Source: Vreelandella lionensis (GTDB taxonomy: Bacteria; Pseudomonadota; Gammaproteobacteria; Pseudomonadales; Halomonadaceae). Taken from it: DNA of 35,783 nucleotides. The notes below the pieces were generated by a model. That model worked only from the letters and a program-made list of their open reading frames with translations, had not been told where the DNA came from and ran no database searches. Location of the stretch: positions 1 through 35,783 of the forward strand of contig NZ_MWVI01000034.1 of the NCBI RefSeq assembly GCF_002087295.1, in the 5' to 3' direction. A program made the position numbers and the translations under genes. Numbering within the stretch: position 1 is the stretch's first letter; every line of letters begins with the position of its first letter. Shown piece after piece: positions 1-9,135 of this stretch.

Positions 1-560
1 GGAGGCGACTCCCCTTCCTACTTGATGTTGTTGTCTAGTGTCGCTATCGCCCTTAGTCGTATGGATGTATCGTTATTTAGGTGTAAAATTCACTCGCTTT
101 TTAATTTCTTCGCGAGTCTCTACTTTTTATCACTTCGTTAGCAGTCTCGCTTCTTATGTTTGATCTCTGTTAAAACAGTCGTTTAACTTCCTTCCTGAAA
201 GTAATCATCACCAATACCGCTTTTGACGCCGTGATGTAGTCAAACTACAACCCCACCTGCGGCCAATGATGCATTGTGAGCATAGCGTCTGTCACCCATA
301 GTGAAGTCATGGATCAGGGCGGTGTTTTGTTATCCCGATATGCCGAACTGCTTCTTGCTACACACCTAGGCGCTGCCGTATTACCAGGGCGCTTAAGGCG
401 AAGGTCTTGTAACGCTTGTGACCGTTTCGCAGTTACCGAACTGGGCACTTACCCGGCCCAGCATGAGTAGCAACGTCACCATTCGTCGTTAATTAAGATG
501 GCTGCTTGATTATTTAATAAACGAAGTTTAAACAATAGCAAGCAGCGGTTGACCATACCA
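1..560. other. No recognisable gene (left flank)
   Basis: I find no protein-like reading frame, RNA gene or clear inverted repeat here. The only open frame of note (276-470, plus strand) is 64 codons, has no convincing ribosome binding site and has a composition unlike a real protein. The last 60 bases are AT-rich and could hold the promoter of the small gene starting at 574, but I cannot assign -35 and -10 boxes with confidence. Confidence 0.5.
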
Positions 561-573
561 TGAGGGACTTAGT

Positions 574-798
574 ATGAACTGCATCGAATTGAGCCAACAA
601 GCTGACCGTATCGCTACCTCTTTCAGTAAACGAGATTTAGCCAAGCTGGTATTGGCGCTGAAAAGCAACCGTGAGTCGCTCCAACATGCTGTCGAAGTTA
701 TTGACACCATTGATAGCCGTTCAGGCTGCACACTGGAAGAAGCATGGGATGAAGTATTAGCGGGCGACTCTCAGCTGTTAGTCGAGCACGAAGAGTAA
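574..798 (+). CDS. Small protein of unknown function (74 aa)
   Basis: I do not recognise this family. The ORF is probably real: it has a GAGGGA ribosome binding site about 7 bases before the ATG, an acidic C-terminus (ending in VEHEE), amphipathic helical spacing and a strong intrinsic terminator shortly after its stop. It has no signal peptide, membrane segment or cysteine motif, so a small cytosolic, mostly helical protein is likely. It stands alone: the next gene, glpD, is convergent. No function is proposed. Confidence 0.6.
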   Translation: MNCIELSQQADRIATSFSKRDLAKLVLALKSNRESLQHAVEVIDTIDSRSGCTLEEAWDEVLAGDSQLLVEHEE

Positions 799-825
799 CC
801 CTTCACTAGCTTGCTTAACACTTTT

Positions 826-860
826 AAGCCCTCTGCTATTAAATTAGCAGAGGGCTTTTT
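826..860 (+). terminator. Rho-independent terminator of the 74-aa gene
   Basis: A perfect 13-bp stem (826-838 with 845-857) encloses the 6-base loop TTAAAT and runs into TTTTT on the plus strand. It lies 28 bases after the stop at 798. On the minus strand the sequence after the stem is less T-rich, so it should act mainly in the plus direction, although it also sits downstream of glpD's convergent stop. Confidence 0.9.
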
Positions 861-920
861 CGTGTTTAATAAGTATGGCTAAGAGTGCTCTTTTAAGCGA
901 TTAAGGTTAATTGCATACTG

Positions 921-2561
921 TTAAGAAAGCACTTCTAAACGTGGGCGGGAGGTATCACGGTTCTCTTCAAAGTAAGTAGCAAAGCGCTCCTCTGCGGCAT
1001 CACCAAATAGCACGCGACACGCCTCTTTAAGACCAGCGGATTGGCGCAACTGCTCATGGTGAACGACCAGTGACACTTTTGCCCGTCGGCGCAGGAAGTC
1101 CTCAAGCTGGGTGATCATCTCGTGATCTCGGGCGTGCTCCAACTCGCAGCGGATGTACTCAGTGCCCTCAATAAGAATATCGGCTTCGGATGGGTCTTGG
1201 CGGATTTTTTCCAGCATAGGCATGGCCTGTTCGGCGTAGCGTCGCCAAAGCCGCGAGGAGAGTGGCTCTGAGGACGTCGTAGCCGTCATCGCATCCAGGT
1301 TCATCCGCTTGGCTTGATCCATAAACTGCTGTTTGACTGCTTCGGGCGGCTCGCCGTACCAAAGGAAGTTCGGGTCGGTTAACGTAACGCCTAGCCGCTT
1401 AACTTCATCAGCAATTTCATCGCCTACATTAAGGCAGTCTGTCAGTTTGCCGCCAAAGATGCTGATATGCGCGCTCTCTGGGTTGGTATCGATCACGTGT
1501 TTGCGCGATAGCTGCAAGAAATCCCGGTCGCTGCCCTGATCGGCTTTAATGGCCAAGGGGCGTACGCCGCAGCGGGTAGAGATAATATCGTCTTGGGTCA
1601 GCGGTTTGTCGAGCGTTAGGCGTTTGTTGATGTTTTCCAAAACGAACGCGATATCGTCAGCCGTGACATCCACTTCAGGATGCTCCATATGAGTATCGGT
1701 GGTGCCGATGCACGTACGGTTACCCATTGGAATTACGAAGAACAGCCGCCCGTCATCCGCAAAAAAAGCCAGCACCCGCTTGGTATCTGTCAGCTGCGGC
1801 ACGATGAGGTGAATGCCTTTGGAGTAAAGGTGCTGGTGGGTGGTTTTTTGCCCGGTGAGCGCATTGTGTTGGTCAACCCAGGGGCCAGCGGCGTTAATCA
1901 GCACTTTAGAGCGGATGTTGAACGTGCTGCCATCCATCACGTTGCGCGCCTTAGTGACCCAGATGTCGCCCTCGCGCTCAGCGCCCAATGACTCAACGTA
2001 GTTAGCGGCCACGGCACCGTAGTTCAGCGCATGGCGTACAAAATTAAACACAAAGCGGGCGTCGTTATCGTGCAGGTAAGCATCAGAGTATTCAAACCCG
2101 CCAACGGCACCGTTGAGATCAATAATCGGTTCTTCTTGCTTGATCTTTTTAGGCGAGAGCAAGCGCGGCAGCTTCGTAAAACCGTTGCCCATCAGCCAGT
2201 AGAGCCAGGTGCCCGCCCACAAATAGCGTGGAGAGTGGCGGAAACCTTTAGTAATTGTGGTGAGAAAACGAATTTCTTGAACGGTAGAGGGGTAGCTTTT
2301 TATTAAGTGATTGCGGCTTTTACAGAGCTTGCGCACCAGTGCAAAGTCTTTGCTTTCCATGTATTTAATGCCGCCCCAAACCACGTTTGAGGAGTGCATG
2401 CTGGTACTGCCAGCAAAGTCGCCACGATCAATCAGGGCCACTTTGGCACCTTTGCCCGCTAAGGCGGCGGCGGTTGCTGCACCATTGATGCCGCCACCGA
2501 TAATCAGTGCGTCAAAGTCATCAGTGTGCAATTTCTCGACATTACGGTTACGCAGTTTCAT
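921..2561 (-). CDS. glpD: FAD-dependent glycerol-3-phosphate dehydrogenase
   Basis: Membrane-associated flavoenzyme that oxidises sn-glycerol 3-phosphate to dihydroxyacetone phosphate and passes electrons to quinone. At 546 aa it has the usual family length. The N-terminus has the dinucleotide-binding motif GGGINGAA (about residues 22-29), then the GSTSMHSSN...WGGIKYME segment matching the conserved FAD/substrate region of the family. ISTRCGVRPL and the GGKLTD segment in the second half are also typical. It is the last gene of the minus-strand glp operon, after glpV, so imported glycerol would be phosphorylated by a kinase not in this window and then oxidised here. A GNRA-loop hairpin separates it from glpV and may lower its expression relative to the transporter. 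No frame disruption is seen. Confidence 0.93.
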   Translation of the reverse strand: MKLRNRNVEKLHTDDFDALIIGGGINGAATAAALAGKGAKVALIDRGDFAGSTSMHSSNVVWGGIKYMESKDFALVRKLCKSRNHLIKSYPSTVQEIRFLTTITKGFRHSPRYLWAGTWLYWLMGNGFTKLPRLLSPKKIKQEEPIIDLNGAVGGFEYSDAYLHDNDARFVFNFVRHALNYGAVAANYVESLGAEREGDIWVTKARNVMDGSTFNIRSKVLINAAGPWVDQHNALTGQKTTHQHLYSKGIHLIVPQLTDTKRVLAFFADDGRLFFVIPMGNRTCIGTTDTHMEHPEVDVTADDIAFVLENINKRLTLDKPLTQDDIISTRCGVRPLAIKADQGSDRDFLQLSRKHVIDTNPESAHISIFGGKLTDCLNVGDEIADEVKRLGVTLTDPNFLWYGEPPEAVKQQFMDQAKRMNLDAMTATTSSEPLSSRLWRRYAEQAMPMLEKIRQDPSEADILIEGTEYIRCELEHARDHEMITQLEDFLRRRAKVSLVVHHEQLRQSAGLKEACRVLFGDAAEERFATYFEENRDTSRPRLEVLS

Positions 2562-2656
2562 AGCGGTTCCAATTAATTAAGAAAAAGCCCCATGTTGGTG
2601 TGTGGTCTCAAGCAGTGAAGAACGCCATGCGGACCCGCTGATGACACCAGTATAAT

Positions 2657-2676
2657 GGGCGGGCTTTCGCCCGCCC
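2657..2676 (-). promoter_or_regulatory. Stable GNRA-loop hairpin between glpV and glpD
   Basis: GGGCGGGC (2657-2664) pairs perfectly with GCCCGCCC (2669-2676). Read in the direction of transcription (minus strand) the loop is GAAA, a GNRA tetraloop. It starts 8 bases after the glpV stop and lacks a clear T-tract, so I read it as an mRNA-stabilising or partial-termination element rather than a full terminator. Confidence 0.6.
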
Positions 2677-2684
2677 GGCAGGTA

Positions 2685-4424
<1,740 letters not shown>

Positions 4425-4506
4425 GTTGACCTCGTTTTGTTGTGCTCTTCCTTGATAACGTGAGCGTCCTTGATACCGCCGTACATCCGCTGAGTGGGCC
4501 GTTGGC

Positions 4507-4779
4507 CTAACCCCAGCGCATCAACACCAGCAGCCATACCGCTGATAGTGCCAGTGCTATCCAGATGGATAGCGTAGTGAAGCCAATAACACCCAGGTGA
4601 ATAAACGCGGCGGAAAGCAGGCCGATAAACAGCCGGTCGCCACGAGTAGTGCTAATCGGTAAAAAGCCTTTACGTTCGATGGTGGGCGATAAAATCTCCC
4701 ACAGCGTCATCCCTGCTAGCATCGCTGCAATGGATGAAAAGAAAATGGCAGTCGGGGTAGTCCATACCATCCAAGTCAT
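4507..4779 (-). CDS. glpU: DUF2160 small membrane protein of glycerol importer
   Basis: A 90-aa protein with about three hydrophobic segments: near residues 8-28, after GDRLFIGLL around 50-66, and near 68-87. Its size and its place between a permease gene and the binding-protein gene match the DUF2160 protein (GlpU) of glycerol ABC operons; its role there is not well defined. It starts 11 bases after glpQ ends and has an AAGGAG ribosome binding site 8 bases before the ATG. It could be an accessory subunit or help assemble the importer in the inner membrane; this is inference. Confidence 0.8.
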   Translation of the reverse strand: MTWMVWTTPTAIFFSSIAAMLAGMTLWEILSPTIERKGFLPISTTRGDRLFIGLLSAAFIHLGVIGFTTLSIWIALALSAVWLLVLMRWG

Positions 4780-4790
4780 GGCGGTGCTCC

Positions 4791-5567
4791 TTAGGTGCGG
4801 CCCAGGGCGAAGCCCTTGGCGATATGGTTACGAACGAAGTAGACCACCAAAATGCCTGGCACGATGGTGAGTACACCCGCGGCGGCAAGCGTGCCCCAAT
4901 CAATGCCCGAAGCGGTGGAGGTCCGTGTCATGATCATGCCGATCGGTTGAGCGTCGGTGGCGGTCAGCGTGCGTGCCAGCAGCAGCTCTACCCAAGAGAA
5001 CATAAACAGGAAGAACAGCGTGACGCCGATACCGGAGCGGATCATAGGAATGAAAATCTTGATAAAGAAGCGCGGAAAGCTGTAGCCGTCGATATACGCT
5101 GTCTCATCAATCTCCTTTGGCACGCTGCTCATAAAGCCTTCCAGAATCCAGATGGCCAGCGGAATATTAAACAGGCAGTGGGCCAGGGCCACGGCAATGT
5201 GGGTATCAAACAGGCCTACTGAGTAGTAGAGCTGGAAGTAGGGCAGCAGAAACACCGCAGGCGGTGCCATTAAGTTGGTGAGCAGCCAGAAGAACAGGTG
5301 TTTGTCGCCAATGAAACGGTAGCGGCTGAACGCATAGGCGGCAGGCAGCGCCACGCAAATCGTGATCAGCATGTTGAGCGCCACATACAGCATTGAGTTC
5401 ACATAGCCCATGTACCAGCTGGAGTTAGTGAAAATGCCGATGTAGTTATCAAACGTCAGGTTTTTGGGCCATAACGTCATGGAACCCAGAATCTCGCTGT
5501 TGGTCTGCAGCGACATATTGATCAGCCAATAAATTGGCAGGATCATCAGGAACAGGTACAGCCCCAA
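4791..5567 (-). CDS. glpQ: Glycerol ABC transporter permease, second subunit
   Basis: Inner-membrane permease of the MalG-like type with about six transmembrane segments. The cytoplasmic EAA loop that docks the ATPase is visible around EIDETAYIDGYSFPRFF, followed by KIFIPMIRSG. The start is uncertain. The longest continuous frame begins at a TTG (5567) with no ribosome binding site, and an in-frame stop lies at 5673-5675. A good GGGGGAG site, directly at the end of glpP, instead precedes an ATG at 5685 in another frame. A one-base insertion or two-base deletion between about 5590 and 5685 would join that start to the permease frame and give about 298 aa. I therefore suspect a frameshift or sequence error at the 5' end; the 258-aa core is secure. 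Confidence 0.82.
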   Translation of the reverse strand: MGLYLFLMILPIYWLINMSLQTNSEILGSMTLWPKNLTFDNYIGIFTNSSWYMGYVNSMLYVALNMLITICVALPAAYAFSRYRFIGDKHLFFWLLTNLMAPPAVFLLPYFQLYYSVGLFDTHIAVALAHCLFNIPLAIWILEGFMSSVPKEIDETAYIDGYSFPRFFIKIFIPMIRSGIGVTLFFLFMFSWVELLLARTLTATDAQPIGMIMTRTSTASGIDWGTLAAAGVLTIVPGILVVYFVRNHIAKGFALGRT

Positions 5568-5686
5568 CAGAAACCGCGAGCGAAAGCGGCTGCGCGCATT
5601 GCGGTTTACGGCGCTGTGCCGGGGTGGTTCTGCTAAATATGGTGTTGTACTTCTCGCCCTGCTGGGCGTTATCTAAGCGGTACATA

Positions 5687-6574
5687 TCATGCTCCCCCGT
5701 GCGGGTTCTTATCTTTTTGCATGTGCATGATGGTGGTGTAGAACACCCAGCTCACGAGCAAAATAACCAGGAAGTAGATGATCGAGAACGCGGCAGAGGG
5801 CCCCAGATCCTGCTGGCCGATCGCCATAGTCGCGAGTGACTGGCTCAGGAAGGTGGTGGAGCTACCCGGGCCGCCGCCGGTCAGTACAAAGTGCTCGGCG
5901 TAAATCATGAACGAGTGCATAAAGCGCAGCAGCACCGCAATGACCAGTACGTTAGTGAGTTTGGGAAGCTGGATGTAGCGGAAGATAGCCCATTTAGAGG
6001 CACGATCGATACGCGCGGCTTGGTAGTAAGCCTCGGGAATCGAACGCAGGCCGCTGTAGCAGAGCATGGCCACCAGCGGAGTCCAGTGCCAAACGTCCAT
6101 CCCGATACTGGTTGCCCAGGCATCGCCCGAATTACGGGTAATGTTGTAGTTGATCCCTAGCTCCCGCAGACCGTAGCCCATGAGGCCGATATCGCCACGG
6201 GTGAAGATTTGCCAAATACTGCCCACCACGTTCCATGGAATGAGCAGCGGCAGGGTAATCAAGATCAAGACAGCTGAGGCCTGCCAGCCGCGTTTAGGCA
6301 TAATTAGCGCAATGCCGATGCCTAAAGGCACTTGGATGGCGAGAATGGTCAGGGAAAACAGAATCTGGCGCACGAACGCGTCGCGCAGCGCAGAGTCGTT
6401 CAGAATGCTGTGGAACCACTCGGTGCCGGTGAAGAAGCGGGCATTAGGGCCCAGCACGTCCTGAACCGAGTAGTTGACCACGGTCATCAAGGGGATGATG
6501 GCCGAAAAAGCCACCAGTACCAGCATGGGAAGTACCAGCAGCCATGCGCGGTTATTGAGTACTTTATTATTCAT
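5687..6574 (-). CDS. glpP: Glycerol ABC transporter permease, first subunit
   Basis: Inner-membrane permease of the MalF/UgpA-like type, 295 aa, with six predicted transmembrane segments beginning with WLLVLPMLVLVAFSAIIPL. The ATPase-docking EAA loop is seen as EAYYQAARIDRASKWAIF followed by RYIQLPKL. It overlaps the 3' end of glpT by 8 bases, and its own stop is next to the best-supported start of glpQ, so translation is probably coupled. It should pair with GlpQ to form the channel, powered by GlpS/GlpT and fed by GlpV. Confidence 0.9.
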   Translation of the reverse strand: MNNKVLNNRAWLLVLPMLVLVAFSAIIPLMTVVNYSVQDVLGPNARFFTGTEWFHSILNDSALRDAFVRQILFSLTILAIQVPLGIGIALIMPKRGWQASAVLILITLPLLIPWNVVGSIWQIFTRGDIGLMGYGLRELGINYNITRNSGDAWATSIGMDVWHWTPLVAMLCYSGLRSIPEAYYQAARIDRASKWAIFRYIQLPKLTNVLVIAVLLRFMHSFMIYAEHFVLTGGGPGSSTTFLSQSLATMAIGQQDLGPSAAFSIIYFLVILLVSWVFYTTIMHMQKDKNPHGGA

Positions 6575-7667
6575 GGCCGATCTCCACTAGGTATTCATCG
6601 ACGTAGAGCGCGATGTGCTGATCGGAAAACACTGCATGGGCAGCGTCACCTACCGGCGCGTGACCTTCAGGCAGGCGCGCTTTGAACAACTGGCCGTTCA
6701 AGGTAAAGCTCAGCAGCGAGTAGGTCCCCAAGTCCTGCAGGTTGACCACTTCAATCGGTACGCTGTTTGGCTCCGGCGAGTTGCTGACCGTAATGAACTC
6801 CGGACGAATGCCAAGCTTGATATTGCTGGAGCCTGCGGCGGCCACGCTGCGGCTAACGGCCTCATTCACCGGTAGCGGCAGCTCGCCAAACATCACTTTG
6901 CCCGCTTGGTGAGAGACGCTCAGAAAGTTCATTCCTGGGCTGCCAATGAAGTAACCCACGAAGGTATGCGCCGGTTTTTCAAAAAGCTCCCGTGGCGTGC
7001 CGAATTGCACCACCTGACCGTCGTACATCACCGCAATTTTGTCGGCGAAAGTAGACGCCTCAAGCTGGTCATGGGTGACGTAGATCATGGTGATATTGAA
7101 GCGCTCATGAATCTCTTTGAGCTTACGGCGCAGCTTCCACTTGAGCTGCGGTTCTATCACTGTCAAGGGTTCGTCAAACAGGATCGCGGAGACATCAACG
7201 CGGACTAGCCCGCGGCCCATAGAGACCTTCTGCTTCTCATCGGCGGTGGGGGTTTTGGCTTTCCGAGAGAGTAGTGGCGTGAGATCGAGGATATCGGCAA
7301 TTTCCCGAACTTTAGGGTCGACCTTGTACTCTGGGGTGTTCATGTTACGCAGCGGGAAAGCCAGGTTGTCGTACACCGTCATGGTGTCGTAGATCACCGG
7401 GAACTGGAACACCTGGGCAATATTACGCTCTTCCGGCGGCAGCTCGTTCACGCGGTGGCCATCGAACAGCACGTCGCCTTCTGAAGGCTCCAGCAGACCG
7501 GAAATGATGTTCAACAGAGTTGATTTACCGCAGCCCGACGGGCCGAGCAGTGCATAAGCGCCGCCCTGGTGCCACACGTGGTCCATCTGACGAATCGCGT
7601 AATCGCTATGGCTGCTAGGGGTTTTGCTGTAGCTGTGTGCCAAGCCTTTTAAGGTAATCTCAGCCAT
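6567..7667 (-). CDS. glpT: Glycerol ABC transporter ATPase with degenerate signature motif
   Basis: Cytoplasmic ATP-binding subunit, 366 aa from the ATG at 7667. This start (MAEITLKGL) is preferred over an upstream one at 7724 because it matches where ABC domains begin and overlaps the end of glpS by only 8 bases. Walker A GPSGCGKS is at residues 42-49, Walker B FDEP with catalytic E166, and switch histidine H199 in YVTHD. The LSGGQ signature is missing: its place (about 141-145) reads TADEK, followed by QKVSMGRGL. A C-terminal OB-fold/TOBE-type regulatory domain follows from about residue 240. Its partner GlpS has LSGGQ but lacks the switch histidine, so the pair should form one complete and one degenerate ATP site. 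Confidence 0.9.
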   Translation of the reverse strand: MAEITLKGLAHSYSKTPSSHSDYAIRQMDHVWHQGGAYALLGPSGCGKSTLLNIISGLLEPSEGDVLFDGHRVNELPPEERNIAQVFQFPVIYDTMTVYDNLAFPLRNMNTPEYKVDPKVREIADILDLTPLLSRKAKTPTADEKQKVSMGRGLVRVDVSAILFDEPLTVIEPQLKWKLRRKLKEIHERFNITMIYVTHDQLEASTFADKIAVMYDGQVVQFGTPRELFEKPAHTFVGYFIGSPGMNFLSVSHQAGKVMFGELPLPVNEAVSRSVAAAGSSNIKLGIRPEFITVSNSPEPNSVPIEVVNLQDLGTYSLLSFTLNGQLFKARLPEGHAPVGDAAHAVFSDQHIALYVDEYLVEIGHE

Positions 7668-8760
7668 GGGCAACGCTCCCTTGAGCAGAAGAGGGGATAT
7701 GCACGGTGCTGCCCTGTTTATCAAAGGCGTACAGCTGATGCGTCGGGAAGTAGACGTTAATCGCGTCGTTCACGTGAAACTCATGGATACCTGCCAAGTG
7801 AAGCACCAGCGGGAAGCGTTCATGACGCACGTGCAAAAACGTTTCGGAACCGCTGATTTCCGCAACGTCGACCAGTACCGGCAGTTCTAGATCATCGGCA
7901 GACTGAGGTTTAAGGGTGATATGCGAGGCGCGTACGCCAAAGTCGTAATCGCCCGGTGTGAGCCGCTGAAGGCCGGGGTCGCAGGGGAAGTGCAGCGACT
8001 GGTCGAAAGTGATTTCCGTCGCGGTCAGCTTTCCGGGCACGATATTGATCGGCGGTTCGGAGAACATCTCGGCGCTATGACGACCGTTGGGCTCACGGTA
8101 CACCTGTTCGGTGGGGCCGTACTGCAGTAGCTTGCCTTCATGCAGTACCGCCGTATTGCCGCCTAGAGCAAGCGCCTCGTTGGGTTCGGTGGTGGCGTAA
8201 ACGGCAATACAGTTGCGCGCCTTAAACAGCTCGCGTAGCTCATCGCGTAGCTCTTCGCGCAGTTTGTAATCCAGGTTCACTAGCGGTTCGTCGAACAGAA
8301 TCAGGTCGGCATCTTTGACTAGCGCCCGGCCCATGGCGGTGCGCTGCTGCTGCCCCCCTGAGAGCTCTTGGGGGTAGCGGTCGAGCAGATGTTCGATATG
8401 CAGCATTTCAGCAATACTGCCAACACGGCGGTCAATTTCCTGTTGAGGCGTGTTGGCCAGCTTTAAAGGGGAGGCGATATTGTCGCGAACCGTCATGCTT
8501 GGGTAGTTGATGAACTGCTGGTAGACCATGGATACGTTGCGTTTGCGAACCGAAACGCCGGTGACATCTTTGCCGTCCATGAAGATACGCCCGCGGGTGG
8601 GCTGCTCTAAGCCTGCCATTAGACGCATGAGCGTGGTTTTACCCGCCAACGTGCGTCCCAGCAATACGTTAAAGGAACCGGGTTCCAATTCGAGGTTAAC
8701 CCCACTGATATGGGACTGACCCCCGACGACGTGGTCGATATTTTGCAAATGTAAGGACAT
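7660..8760 (-). CDS. glpS: Glycerol ABC transporter ATPase lacking the switch histidine
   Basis: First gene of the minus-strand glp operon and second ATP-binding subunit, 366 aa. Walker A GRTLAGKT is at residues 35-42, LSGGQ at 133-137 and Walker B with D157-E158. The H-loop position reads YATTE (188-192), so the usual histidine is Thr191. A TOBE-like C-terminal domain follows. Its intact signature motif would face the intact Walker A/B and histidine of GlpT. The ATG at 8760 begins MSLHLQNIDHVVGG, a normal start for this domain. The operon promoter should lie between 8761 and about 9080. Confidence 0.9.
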   Translation of the reverse strand: MSLHLQNIDHVVGGQSHISGVNLELEPGSFNVLLGRTLAGKTTLMRLMAGLEQPTRGRIFMDGKDVTGVSVRKRNVSMVYQQFINYPSMTVRDNIASPLKLANTPQQEIDRRVGSIAEMLHIEHLLDRYPQELSGGQQQRTAMGRALVKDADLILFDEPLVNLDYKLREELRDELRELFKARNCIAVYATTEPNEALALGGNTAVLHEGKLLQYGPTEQVYREPNGRHSAEMFSEPPINIVPGKLTATEITFDQSLHFPCDPGLQRLTPGDYDFGVRASHITLKPQSADDLELPVLVDVAEISGSETFLHVRHERFPLVLHLAGIHEFHVNDAINVYFPTHQLYAFDKQGSTVHIPSSAQGSVAHG

Positions 8761-9082
8761 GCCGATCTCGCTAGCGTCGTTGTTATTGATAGGTGGTATC
8801 GATAAATGGCGTAGTGCGCTGATCGCGAGGGAGGGTGGCTGGCCGTACTTATTGGGCGTTTATTGTGTGGCAACCAACCCGTGCGATATTTTCATTGACG
8901 AAAGGCTAGTTGATCATTTGCGAACTTGCAACGCTTTTGATGGCCGTTTGTATTCGCTTTTAGGCGTAGAAAAGAGCAAAAAAGCGATTTTTCAAACGGC
9001 TGACAAAACGGTGTGGTGCGCCATGAGTGGCTCTGGGAGTCGCGCATGTTCGTTTGCTTCGTTTTAGAACATAGAAAGAGGG
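8761..9082. promoter_or_regulatory. Intergenic region upstream of the glp operon, with a long inverted repeat
   Basis: There is no credible gene here. It must contain the minus-strand glp promoter, but I cannot place boxes confidently and see no clear GlpR operator. The notable element is a nested inverted repeat: GCCGTTTG (8943-8950) pairs perfectly with CAAACGGC (8993-9000), and inside it TCGCTTTT (8954-8961) pairs with AAAAGCGA (8980-8987). Together they could form a long, nearly continuous hairpin or cruciform. Confidence 0.5.
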
Positions 9083-9111
9083 CAAAAAAAACCGGCCCAG
9101 AAAGGGCCGGT
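9083..9111 (-). terminator. Rho-independent terminator of fadE
   Basis: ACCGGCCC (9091-9098) pairs with GGGCCGGT (9104-9111) around the loop AGAAA. On the minus strand the stem is followed by a run of Ts (the A-run ending at 9090 on the plus strand). It lies just downstream of the fadE stop at 9136. Confidence 0.92.
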
Positions 9112-9135
9112 AGGTTGGGAGGTGTCGGGAGTAGG

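Noticed and set aside
276..470. 64-codon open frame in the left flank
   Set aside because: Weak ribosome binding context, unusual composition with Arg/Cys-rich stretch, no neighbour support.
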